Source: Planctomycetota bacterium (GTDB taxonomy: Bacteria; Planctomycetota; Planctomycetia; Planctomycetales; Planctomycetaceae). Taken from it: a stretch of 47,681 nt of DNA. The stretch lies in assembly GCA_030836185.1 (NCBI GenBank), contig JAURQH010000025.1, positions 1 to 47,681 of the forward strand, given 5' to 3'. The translations under genes and the position numbers were made by a program. Each line of letters begins with the position of its first letter. The stretch's first letter is position 1. Below the pieces are notes generated by a model. It made no database searches, was not told the origin of the DNA, and worked only from the letters and a program-made list of their open reading frames with translations. This document shows positions 31,039-38,980 of this stretch, in pieces.

Positions 31039-32487
31039 TCAGGCCAACAACTCCTCGACGATATGACACGATTGCCCGTCGAGGAGTGAGCGGTCCTGGT
31101 TATTCCGTTTGAACGTCAATTCTTCGTGACTCATGCCAAACAAATGCAGCAATGTGGCATGGTAATCGTTGTGGGTGACCGTTCCTGAGATCGCTTTGTG
31201 ACCAAATTCGTCGGTCTCACCATGAACATAACCGCCTTTGAATCCACCACCAGCCAGCCACATGCTGAAGCCGTATGTGTTGTGGTCGCGTCCGATTTTC
31301 TTACGCCCGGCATCATTCTGAATCACCGGCAAACGTCCCATTTCTCCGCCCCAATGGACGACGGTTTTATCAAGTAAACCGCGTTGCTTGAGATCTTTCA
31401 CCAGTGCAGCCGATGGCTTGTCGACTTTTTTGCAGGAGGCGGGGAGTTTACTGATGATCGAACCATGGTGGTCCCAGAATTGATTTTGTGTGAAGACTTG
31501 CACATAGCGAACCCCACGTTCGACCAATCGTCGAGCAATTAAACACCGCTCGCCATAATCTTTGGTCGCAGGATCATCAATGCCGTACATTTGATGGGTG
31601 GCTTTACTTTCTTTGGAGATATCGAGAGCTTCGGTCGCGGAGAGTTGCATCTTGGCGGCAAGTTCATAGGTCGAGATGCGAGCCTGCAAGTCGTGTTGAC
31701 CGGGACGAGAGACCAAGTGCCGTTCGTTCAATCTTTGTAATAACGAAAGAGCTTTCTCTTGTGGCTCTCCCCGCAAATGTTTTGGAGCATCGAGGTTCAA
31801 AATTCGTGGTTCTTGTGGACGCACAACTGTACCCTGATACAACGACGGTAGCCATCCATTCGACCAATTTTCCACACCGAGAACCGGTAATTGCCCTGGA
31901 TCGATCAGCGCCATGTAAGCGGGCAGATCACGAGCCTCGGCACCGAGTCCATAAGTCAGCCAACTACCAAGTGTTGGACGCCCGGCTTGTGATTTCCCCG
32001 TGTTCAAGGCATTAATCGATTGGCCATGATTGTTGACGCCGGTTTGTGTTCCGCGAACTAATGTGATGTCATCGGCAATTTCGCCAATGTGCGGTATCAA
32101 TTCTGAGAGTTCCATGCCACATTCTCCCTGATGAGAGAATTTCCATGGTGACGCGAAAACTTTGGAACTCGCTTGAGCGGCATTGTCGTACTTGATCTCT
32201 CCTGGAAACGGCTTCCCATCGTACTTCATCATCTCGGGCTTGGGGTCAAACAAATCGTGATGACTGGGACCACCCTGCATCCAAAGCGAGATCATCGCTT
32301 TTGCGCTCGGTTCGTGGTGCGTCTCTTTTGGAAATGTATTAAAGACCAACGGTTCTAACGGCGGCTTGGAAAAATCAGCCGCCGAAACGGCATCGTCTCG
32401 AAGCATCTGTGCGAGTGCCAACCCACCTAATGAAAATGAGGAGGAGGCCAGAAAGTGGCGTCTGGATGATTGTTGTTGTGAATTCAT
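31039..32487 (-). CDS. DUF1501 domain protein, Tat-exported (type B), partner of PSD1
   Basis: A 482-residue DUF1501 protein with the twin-arginine signal SRRHFLASSSFSLGGLALAQ. Motifs include MQGGPSHHDLFDPKP, NHGQSINALNTGKSQAGRPT, WGGEMGRLPVIQNDAGRKK, IGRDHNTYGFSMWLAGGGFK and the C-terminal FKRNNQDRSLLDGQ. Note GEMGRLP in place of the GEFGRTP seen in the other three copies. It lies downstream of the PSD1 gene on the same strand with a 112-bp gap that contains a REP-like element. Probably co-exported and functionally tied to that PSD1 protein. Confidence 0.9.
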   Translation of the reverse strand: MNSQQQSSRRHFLASSSFSLGGLALAQMLRDDAVSAADFSKPPLEPLVFNTFPKETHHEPSAKAMISLWMQGGPSHHDLFDPKPEMMKYDGKPFPGEIKYDNAAQASSKVFASPWKFSHQGECGMELSELIPHIGEIADDITLVRGTQTGVNNHGQSINALNTGKSQAGRPTLGSWLTYGLGAEARDLPAYMALIDPGQLPVLGVENWSNGWLPSLYQGTVVRPQEPRILNLDAPKHLRGEPQEKALSLLQRLNERHLVSRPGQHDLQARISTYELAAKMQLSATEALDISKESKATHQMYGIDDPATKDYGERCLIARRLVERGVRYVQVFTQNQFWDHHGSIISKLPASCKKVDKPSAALVKDLKQRGLLDKTVVHWGGEMGRLPVIQNDAGRKKIGRDHNTYGFSMWLAGGGFKGGYVHGETDEFGHKAISGTVTHNDYHATLLHLFGMSHEELTFKRNNQDRSLLDGQSCHIVEELLA

Positions 32488-32552
32488 GTGAAAATCATCT
32501 TTATCGAAAAGGCAATGCCTGAGAACATAGTTCAGATTGATTTCAGCTTCTT

Positions 32553-32574
32553 GTTGAGACCAGTCCCAGCCTAC
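32553..32574 (-). repeat. GTAG-headed REP-like hairpin, copy 4 (decayed copy-1 type)
   Basis: On the minus strand GTAG (32574-32571) leads into GCTGGGAC, spacer TG, then GTCTCAAC. The left arm is identical to copy 1 at 26740, while the right arm has drifted so that one C-A mismatch and one G-T wobble appear. It sits in the gap between the PSD1 gene and its DUF1501 partner. Confidence 0.6.
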
Positions 32575-32599
32575 CGCCTAATTACTAATTGCTAGTCAA

Positions 32600-35263
32600 T
32601 CAATCGACATACAAAAACTCATTGGAGCTAAGCAACACTTGACACAAGCTGGCAATGGCTTGCAGTTGAGGATCGTCTTCTTTCCCAGCGCGAGTTTTCA
32701 GAAGTTCCAATTGTTCGGTCAGAAACTGTTCGGCATCGGCAATCTCCGAATCAGACGGCGTGCGACTATAGATCAGCTCCCACGCTCGACGAATCAAAGC
32801 TTGTTGATCGTCTCCGATTTCCGATTTTAATCGAGTCGCCAGATGGTCTGATTGATCGAGAACGAACATGCCGTTCATCAGCATCAACGATTGGGGAGCA
32901 ACTGTAGAGAAAGTCCGCTCGGCACAGTTGGGCTCCATACGAGGACTATCAAATGTCTCCAGGACTGCCAACGGTCGACTACGTCTCACTTGCACATAAA
33001 CGCTGCGACGAAACTCTTCTCCTTTGAGGTCAATTCTTGCTCCCGGACGACCGGCGTTCAGATTTTCTTTGCCGATCACCCATTGACCGACAAGATCGGC
33101 CATCACGGGAATCGGTGGCCCGGACGGTTTATCGTTGATCTTGCCACTGATGGCAAGCACCGTGTCCCGCAGAACTTCCGCTTCCAGTCGTTTCATCCGA
33201 GCACCACCAAACAATGTATTATCGGGATCGACGGCAATCAGTTCCTTATCTGTCAATAACGATTGACGGTAGGTGGTGGAGAGCATGACCTGCTTGATCA
33301 TCGCTTTCATATCCCACCCGGTGGTTACGAATTCATCAGCCAACCAATCCAATAACCTAGGATGCGTGGGAACTGCACCGAGCTTCCCGAAGTCTCCCGG
33401 CGTATCGACAATGCCGCGTCCAGTGAGATGCAACCAGATTCGATTGACCATAACCCGTGAGGTGAGAGGATGTTTTCCATTCGTGATGTATTTGGCATAT
33501 GCCAAGCGACGACCGGTGGTCGGCAAATCGGGATTGTTGGCGGGAATCGGCTGTTTGTCGGTCTGATCAGTCAGTGCTACTTCCTGCAAAACCGTCAACC
33601 CATTCGGTTGGACTTCTTCTTTCGGTTGCTCATGATCGCCCCGGTAAAACACAAACGATGCGGGAACCTTGCCCGGTGTTTCTGTCAATGCTCGCAGAAA
33701 TTCCTGTTGCGGTTTCTTCGCACGAATCGCACTCGCATCCGCGGCCATCTTCTTTAATTCGTCGGCCGCTTTTTTGTCATACAGATAAAGAGAACCTGCT
33801 GAAACATTCAGGCTCGGATATTTTTTGAGGATTTTTTTCTGTTCGTCAGTACGTTCTTTCGCATTCGTCTCGCGAGCCGTTTTGGCCAGCGGTTGTTCCT
33901 CCTCAGGCAGCTTGGCAAGTTCCTGTTGGAAGACTCTTTCAATATGTTCGTTCTGAATTTTTATTCGCTCGGCATCAATGACCTTCGCCTCTTTCTCCAA
34001 TTCGGCAGCCGCTGCACGGTCAGCCTCGGTGTAGAGAGAAATTTGGCGTTGAGCCGGTTTCTTCCATTCCTTCCAATTAAACGCGGGATCGAACACTGCC
34101 CGCAAGCGATAATAATCAGCCTGTGGAATGGGGTCGTAACGATGCTCGTGACATTGAGCACAATTGACCGTTAATCCCAGAATAGACGAACCGACAATCT
34201 GCATCGTATCGGCGATGACCTGATTGCGGGCCAGGTTTTGATCAATCCCGCCACCCATCGTGCCATCGGGAGCCATCCGCAGAAAACCGGTGGCTGTTAG
34301 TTTGGCGATTTCCTCTTCTGCCAATTCTTTGTGAGGCTGTTCGACGAGTTCATCGCCGGCGAGTTGCTCTATCAAAAACTGATCGTACGGCTTGTTGTCG
34401 TTGAAGGCTTCAATCACATAGTCACGATACTTCCACGACCACTTTCGTTCGGGGTCTGTGTTACTGACACCTTCCGAATCGGCATAGCCGGCCACATCCA
34501 GCCAGTGACGCCCCCAACGCTCACCGAATCGTTTATCGGCCAGCAATGAATCAATCAATCGCTCCCAAGCTTCTGACTCTGCATCGTTTTCAAAAGCATG
34601 AACCTGTTCGGGAGTTGGCAGAACTCCCAACAGGTCAATATAGGCGCGACGGATCAATGTCTTACGGTCAGCATCAGCAGAAAACGAGAACCCCTTCGCT
34701 TCGAGTGGGCTCAAAATGAAGTTATCCAGCGGCGAACGGACACGGTCGGCATGTTTGATTTGTGGAGCATCAGGACGAATAACCGGCTGGAACGACCACC
34801 AACTGCGGTCTTCCTCAGTGATCAGCATGCCACGAGCCACTTCGGTGGGCTCCGAACGTAATGTCGGTGCTCCCGCTTTGATCCATTTTTCCAACAACGC
34901 GATTTGCTTTTCACTAAGCGGATGACCGGAACCTTCGGGAGGCATCTCGGCACTCTTCACACGGTCGAGCAGATAACTTTTCCCCAAATTGCCCGGCACA
35001 ACCGAAGCCCCGGAATCACCTCCGACGATGAGCAATCGGCGTAGACGAACATCGAGACCGCCACTGAGCTCTTCTTCCTCACCATGACACTGGGCACATG
35101 CTGCTTTGAACATCGGACGAATATCGCGTTCAAACGAGACCTCGGCATCAGGCTGGATTTTTTCGGCTGAAATCTTTGTAGAGGGAGCATCTTCCGCACG
35201 TAATACCAACGGGCACACAATCGCGCAGAAGAGATACAGGAAGTTCAAAAATCGGTGGGACAT
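32600..35263 (-). CDS. PSD1 protein: planctomycete cytochrome c, DUF1549, DUF1553
   Basis: An 887-residue exported protein. Order: signal peptide (1-23), planctomycete cytochrome c domain with CAQCH at residues 56-60 and a downstream EMPPEGSGHP methionine, DUF1549 with a second heme motif in NCAQCHEHRYDPIPQADYY, a lysine/glutamate-rich coiled-coil-like stretch around residues 420-500 (ELEKEAKVIDAERIKIQNEH), and DUF1553 from about NGKHPLTSRVMVNRIW to the end. Compared with the 1020-residue homologue at 3938 it lacks the concanavalin-like insert. ATG 35263 has GGAAAG upstream. The DUF1501 gene follows 112 bp downstream. Confidence 0.92.
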   Translation of the reverse strand: MSHRFLNFLYLFCAIVCPLVLRAEDAPSTKISAEKIQPDAEVSFERDIRPMFKAACAQCHGEEEELSGGLDVRLRRLLIVGGDSGASVVPGNLGKSYLLDRVKSAEMPPEGSGHPLSEKQIALLEKWIKAGAPTLRSEPTEVARGMLITEEDRSWWSFQPVIRPDAPQIKHADRVRSPLDNFILSPLEAKGFSFSADADRKTLIRRAYIDLLGVLPTPEQVHAFENDAESEAWERLIDSLLADKRFGERWGRHWLDVAGYADSEGVSNTDPERKWSWKYRDYVIEAFNDNKPYDQFLIEQLAGDELVEQPHKELAEEEIAKLTATGFLRMAPDGTMGGGIDQNLARNQVIADTMQIVGSSILGLTVNCAQCHEHRYDPIPQADYYRLRAVFDPAFNWKEWKKPAQRQISLYTEADRAAAAELEKEAKVIDAERIKIQNEHIERVFQQELAKLPEEEQPLAKTARETNAKERTDEQKKILKKYPSLNVSAGSLYLYDKKAADELKKMAADASAIRAKKPQQEFLRALTETPGKVPASFVFYRGDHEQPKEEVQPNGLTVLQEVALTDQTDKQPIPANNPDLPTTGRRLAYAKYITNGKHPLTSRVMVNRIWLHLTGRGIVDTPGDFGKLGAVPTHPRLLDWLADEFVTTGWDMKAMIKQVMLSTTYRQSLLTDKELIAVDPDNTLFGGARMKRLEAEVLRDTVLAISGKINDKPSGPPIPVMADLVGQWVIGKENLNAGRPGARIDLKGEEFRRSVYVQVRRSRPLAVLETFDSPRMEPNCAERTFSTVAPQSLMLMNGMFVLDQSDHLATRLKSEIGDDQQALIRRAWELIYSRTPSDSEIADAEQFLTEQLELLKTRAGKEDDPQLQAIASLCQVLLSSNEFLYVD

Positions 35264-35376
35264 GGAGTGCTTTCCATCAGGAGGGAAAGGCGAGGCAATT
35301 CATCAACTATTATAGATGTATCGGACAGAATTGCACGAATTATGTTGGGGAAACAGTCGATTTCAGGAGGATTGCT

Positions 35377-35502
35377 TTGAGCGTCCAGATTGATACACGG
35401 ATAAACCGACAAAACGGGTTCTCACGAATCAAAGCCGAGTGTATCGAGAAGATTTCGGATCTCGTGGATCTGTACCAACTTGAACTTGATGTCAGTGTTT
35501 AA
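35377..35502 (+). CDS. Possible 41-residue small ORF with strong ribosome-binding site
   Basis: A perfect AGGAGG (35365-35370) precedes a TTG at 35377 by 6 nt. The frame then encodes 41 mostly polar residues (MSVQIDTRINRQNGFSRIKA and on) and ends with TAA at 35500-35502. It lies in the gap between two leftward genes and overlaps the sulfatase stop codon tail to tail. No family is recognised. The ribosome-binding site is the main support, and a chance open frame cannot be excluded. Confidence 0.25.
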   Translation: MSVQIDTRINRQNGFSRIKAECIEKISDLVDLYQLELDVSV

Positions 35503-36821
35503 CGAACGATCTCATTTTCGAACACTGCCTGCAATTGTTTCCGGGCGGTTTTCGCTTCGTCGCTCCCCTGCCCCGGCGAGATAGCGGCCTGCTCGCGAAC
35601 GTCGTTTTGCATGTCGAACAACCGGCCATCGTAGTAGAGTTTCCAGCGAGCCGTCCGCACCCAAGCCGTGTTCTTTTTGGCCGAGCTTGCATCAAATGTA
35701 CGGCCTTGAGCAAAGACCCAATCTCGGGCAGTATCAACTTCTCTTTTGAGCACGGGAATAAAACTACTTCCTTCCAATTGCCAAGAGGAAGGAACCGGTT
35801 GCCCCATTGCATCGGCGACTGTCGGCAGATAATCGACCATATCAACCAACGCATTGGTGGTCTGTCCCGGCTTGATCACCGCTGGCCAGCGAACAAGAAG
35901 CGGCACGCGCGTTCCTGTGTCATAAAGAGATGTTTTGCCACCTTGCAACATCTCGCCGTTGATCTTGGAAAAGAGCGGCTTGCGAATGTATTTGCCATTT
36001 TCGTGATGAGTAAGTTCCTTCATCGGCGTGCCGTTATCCCCGGTGAAGATGACCAATGTCTCTTCGCGAAGTTTCAGTTGATCGAGAGCGTCCAGCAATC
36101 GTCCGACCTGATGATCCATCTCGATTGCCATCTCCGAGTAACTATCGAATCGATCTTTGCCGGGAGCATAAGGAACGGGTTCTTTGAGATCATCCGTCAC
36201 ATCGTGACAAAGTGCCATGGAGTAATACGCGAAGAACGGCTGATCGCGATTCTCGGTCATGAAGTTAATGAGAAACTGCGTATAAAGTTCGGGTCCGTAC
36301 TTTTCTTCAATCCCCTCCCACAGTTCACCGTTCTTCCAGATGTATGGTTCGTAATAGCGTGATCCTTCGTGCCAACCGAACAGGGCTGACTGATCAAAGC
36401 CGCAACGCGCGGGACTTTGTCGATCTTTCCCTTGCAGCGCCAATTGCCATTTCCCGGAGATTGCCGTTTTGTAGCCAGCTTTTTTGGCAATCTGACCGAT
36501 CGTTTCGTTTTCCTGATCCTGGGGAAAGCTGCCCCACTTCGGATGATCGAGACGGAACGGATACTGCCCCGTCATCAACGCAATGCGTGTCGGATGACAG
36601 GCTGGCATGGCATACCCGTGCTGAAAAAGCATCCCTTCTGATGCCAGCTTGTCGAGACGAGGAGTCGGGTAAGATTCACCGCCATAGCATCCGAGCACTT
36701 CCTGACCAACATCGTCGGCCAGAATCAACAAGATATTCGGCCTCTCCTCTGCGAAACTCACGCTGCTTGGAATCAAAGCAGAAAACAATAGAACGATTCG
36801 AAGCAGGTTTGTACGAGGCAT
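35499..36821 (-). CDS. Secreted sulfatase (FGly type, CHPTR)
   Basis: A 440-residue exported sulfatase (signal peptide to VSFAEE). The N-terminal metal site is RPNILLILADDVGQEVLG, and the formylglycine motif is CHPTR with Cys75. ISGKWQLA and VIFTGDNGTPMKEL supply further active-site residues, and GGKTSLYDTGTRVPLLVRWP is the usual late lysine/glycine segment. It lies on the minus strand upstream of the small ORF and 26 bp downstream of the cyclophilin-like gene, so those two probably share a transcript. Substrate class is not readable. Confidence 0.92.
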   Translation of the reverse strand: MPRTNLLRIVLLFSALIPSSVSFAEERPNILLILADDVGQEVLGCYGGESYPTPRLDKLASEGMLFQHGYAMPACHPTRIALMTGQYPFRLDHPKWGSFPQDQENETIGQIAKKAGYKTAISGKWQLALQGKDRQSPARCGFDQSALFGWHEGSRYYEPYIWKNGELWEGIEEKYGPELYTQFLINFMTENRDQPFFAYYSMALCHDVTDDLKEPVPYAPGKDRFDSYSEMAIEMDHQVGRLLDALDQLKLREETLVIFTGDNGTPMKELTHHENGKYIRKPLFSKINGEMLQGGKTSLYDTGTRVPLLVRWPAVIKPGQTTNALVDMVDYLPTVADAMGQPVPSSWQLEGSSFIPVLKREVDTARDWVFAQGRTFDASSAKKNTAWVRTARWKLYYDGRLFDMQNDVREQAAISPGQGSDEAKTARKQLQAVFENEIVR

Positions 36822-36846
36822 CAGAGGCTCGCTTTCGATAAGTAGT

Positions 36847-37224
36847 TCAGGCCAGTTCGACCTTCATCGGAACACGCGGGCCCATCGACATCAACGGTAA
36901 AATGTCATCGCGGACACGTCCAATCGGGATTCCAGGATTGGCCATTCGTGGTTCTGTTCCTTGAGAGACTGGTGTGGGACCGAAGAAAATGCAGAACGCA
37001 TTGCCGGCTTCCCAGAAACCAAGTTCTCCGACCGAAAAAACATCCCGTTTGGGCGTTTCGTCGCCGTTGGAATGAACATCGACCGAGAAATAATATTCGT
37101 CGCCCCAGCGGCTGGCAGAGCTATCAAAAGGCAATGCGGCGACAATCGCTTGCGCGGTGGGAGAATCGTTCAGTTCGGCGGTCAGTGACTCGCCGCCTGC
37201 GGTAATCTTAATGGCTGTCGGCAT
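36847..37224 (-). CDS. Cyclophilin-like fold protein (PF04126 type)
   Basis: A 125-residue cytoplasmic protein without a signal peptide. It matches the small cyclophilin-like family formerly called DUF369: IKITAGGESLTAELNDSPTA, SRWGDEYYFSV, VGELGFWEAGNAFCIFFGPTP and IGRVRDD are its conserved blocks. These proteins have a cyclophilin-type beta barrel, but prolyl isomerase activity is unproven and the catalytic arginine/phenylalanine set of true cyclophilins is not apparent. It is transcribed leftward just before the sulfatase at 35499 and divergently from the sulfatase cluster at 37384. Confidence 0.8.
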   Translation of the reverse strand: MPTAIKITAGGESLTAELNDSPTAQAIVAALPFDSSASRWGDEYYFSVDVHSNGDETPKRDVFSVGELGFWEAGNAFCIFFGPTPVSQGTEPRMANPGIPIGRVRDDILPLMSMGPRVPMKVELA

Positions 37225-37383
37225 AAGTAGTGGTCTTTCCTGAAAAAACCCGGACAGGTTATTCTAACAAAATGTTGCCGCCTTCGCACTCGTGAGAGGG
37301 TCTGCTTCCTTCTAGGAATTCAGATTCGATTGCCTTACCCTGAAAAGAAAGAAAATCATCGCCCACGCTCGGAGCCTCGCCCT

Positions 37384-38841
37384 ATGTCCCGTCTCTGCCT
37401 CACTTTGTTCCTATTGGTATTGCCACTAACTCTGCAAGCCGCCGAACAGAAAACAAAACCCCTGAACGTAATTTTTCTGCTGGTGGATGATTGGGGATGG
37501 ACGGACGCGGGCTGTTTCGGCAGTGATCTGTATGAAACCCCGAACATCAACAAACTCGCAACGGACGGCATGAAGTTCACCAATGCATACGCAGCTTGCA
37601 CGGTTTGTTCTCCGACTCGTGCTTCTGTGATGACGGGCATGTACCCCGGTCGCACTCACGTGACCGATTTCATTCCCGGGCATTACCGTCGTTTTCCGAC
37701 CAAGCATCCACTCATGCCTCCTAATTGGACGCAACAACTGGAACACAAACATACCACGATTGCCGAAGCCCTTCACGAAGCCGGATACCGAACCGCCCAC
37801 ATCGGGAAATGGCATCTCACTCCACGCACCGAAGACATCGAAGTTCTCACCAAATATTACCCCGAGCGGCATGGTTTTCAGGTCAATGTCGCCGGCAACC
37901 AATGGGGGCTACCGGGAAGTTACTTTTGGCCTTTTGAAAGTAAGAACGCGAAAAATCGATTCGAGAAACGAACCATGAACTTTCCCGAGGGTGGGAAGAA
38001 GGGAGATTACCTGACCGACACGCTGACTGATCACACCTTAGAGATCATTGACAGTTTTCAGGAAGACCCTTTTTACATCTATTTACCATTCTATGCCGTC
38101 CACACTCCGATTCAGGGAAAGCCGGAACTGATCGAGAAATACAAACCGCTTGTCAAAGACGGCATGCGTCACACCAATGCCACATATGCCGCAATGGTCA
38201 CTGCCGTTGATCAAGCCGTGGGACGCATCCGAAAGAAACTGGACGAGTTACACCTTGCCGACAACACGGTCATTTTTCTGACGGGTGATAATGGTGGTCT
38301 TGATAACAGAAAAGGAAACCCAACCGAGAACAAACCGTTGAGAGCCGGCAAAGGATCAGCCTATGAAGGAGGAGTCCGCGTGCCTCTCATTGCATTATGG
38401 CCGGGTGTCACACCGGCGGGATCAGTCAACGAAACTCCCGTCATCACGCCCGACTATTATCCCACCATTCTGAAAATGACCGGCGTCGCAGGAAACTCTC
38501 AGCACAACCAAAAAGTAGACGGCGTCGATCTGTCCCAAATACTGCGAGACCCAACCTCCGATCTGGGACGAGAGGATCTGTTTTGGCATTACCCCCATTA
38601 TCACACAGGAGGCGCCGTTCCTCACTCGGTCATTCGTTCGGGCGATTACCGACTGGTCAAGTTTCATCTTGATGATCGCTACGAACTCTACAATCTCGCG
38701 GACGACATCGGGGAATCAAAAGACCTGTCCCATGCCGAACCCGAGAAAGCTAAAGAACTGCTCGACAAGTTACACCGCTGGCAGAAAACCGTGAATGCCC
38801 AAATGGCTGTGAAGAATCCAAATTACAAAACGGAAAGATAA
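37384..38841 (+). CDS. Secreted sulfatase (FGly type, CSPTR)
   Basis: A 485-residue exported sulfatase; the signal peptide is MSRLCLTLFLLVLPLTLQAA. Metal site LNVIFLLVDDWGWTDAG, formylglycine motif CSPTR (Cys75), HIGKWHL, VIFLTGDNGGLDNR and GKGSAYEGGVRVPLIALWPG are all in place. ATG 37384 gives a clean signal peptide; a TTG at 37330 would add 18 residues. It opens the plus-strand run sulfatase, sulfatase, GH88/105-like hydrolase, DapA-like aldolase, whose later gaps are only 30 and 42 bp, implying a catabolic operon for a sulfated polysaccharide. Confidence 0.92.
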   Translation: MSRLCLTLFLLVLPLTLQAAEQKTKPLNVIFLLVDDWGWTDAGCFGSDLYETPNINKLATDGMKFTNAYAACTVCSPTRASVMTGMYPGRTHVTDFIPGHYRRFPTKHPLMPPNWTQQLEHKHTTIAEALHEAGYRTAHIGKWHLTPRTEDIEVLTKYYPERHGFQVNVAGNQWGLPGSYFWPFESKNAKNRFEKRTMNFPEGGKKGDYLTDTLTDHTLEIIDSFQEDPFYIYLPFYAVHTPIQGKPELIEKYKPLVKDGMRHTNATYAAMVTAVDQAVGRIRKKLDELHLADNTVIFLTGDNGGLDNRKGNPTENKPLRAGKGSAYEGGVRVPLIALWPGVTPAGSVNETPVITPDYYPTILKMTGVAGNSQHNQKVDGVDLSQILRDPTSDLGREDLFWHYPHYHTGGAVPHSVIRSGDYRLVKFHLDDRYELYNLADDIGESKDLSHAEPEKAKELLDKLHRWQKTVNAQMAVKNPNYKTER

Positions 38842-38980
38842 TTCAAAATCTGCGGTAACCCTAGAGTCTGGCGAAATAGCTCTCAAATCAGAGAGTCTGA
38901 AATTCATGGCGATTCGTCTTGAATCAGGTTATCGTGACGTTTCGCTGAAAATCCGCACACACATTCGGAGACGAACCCCA

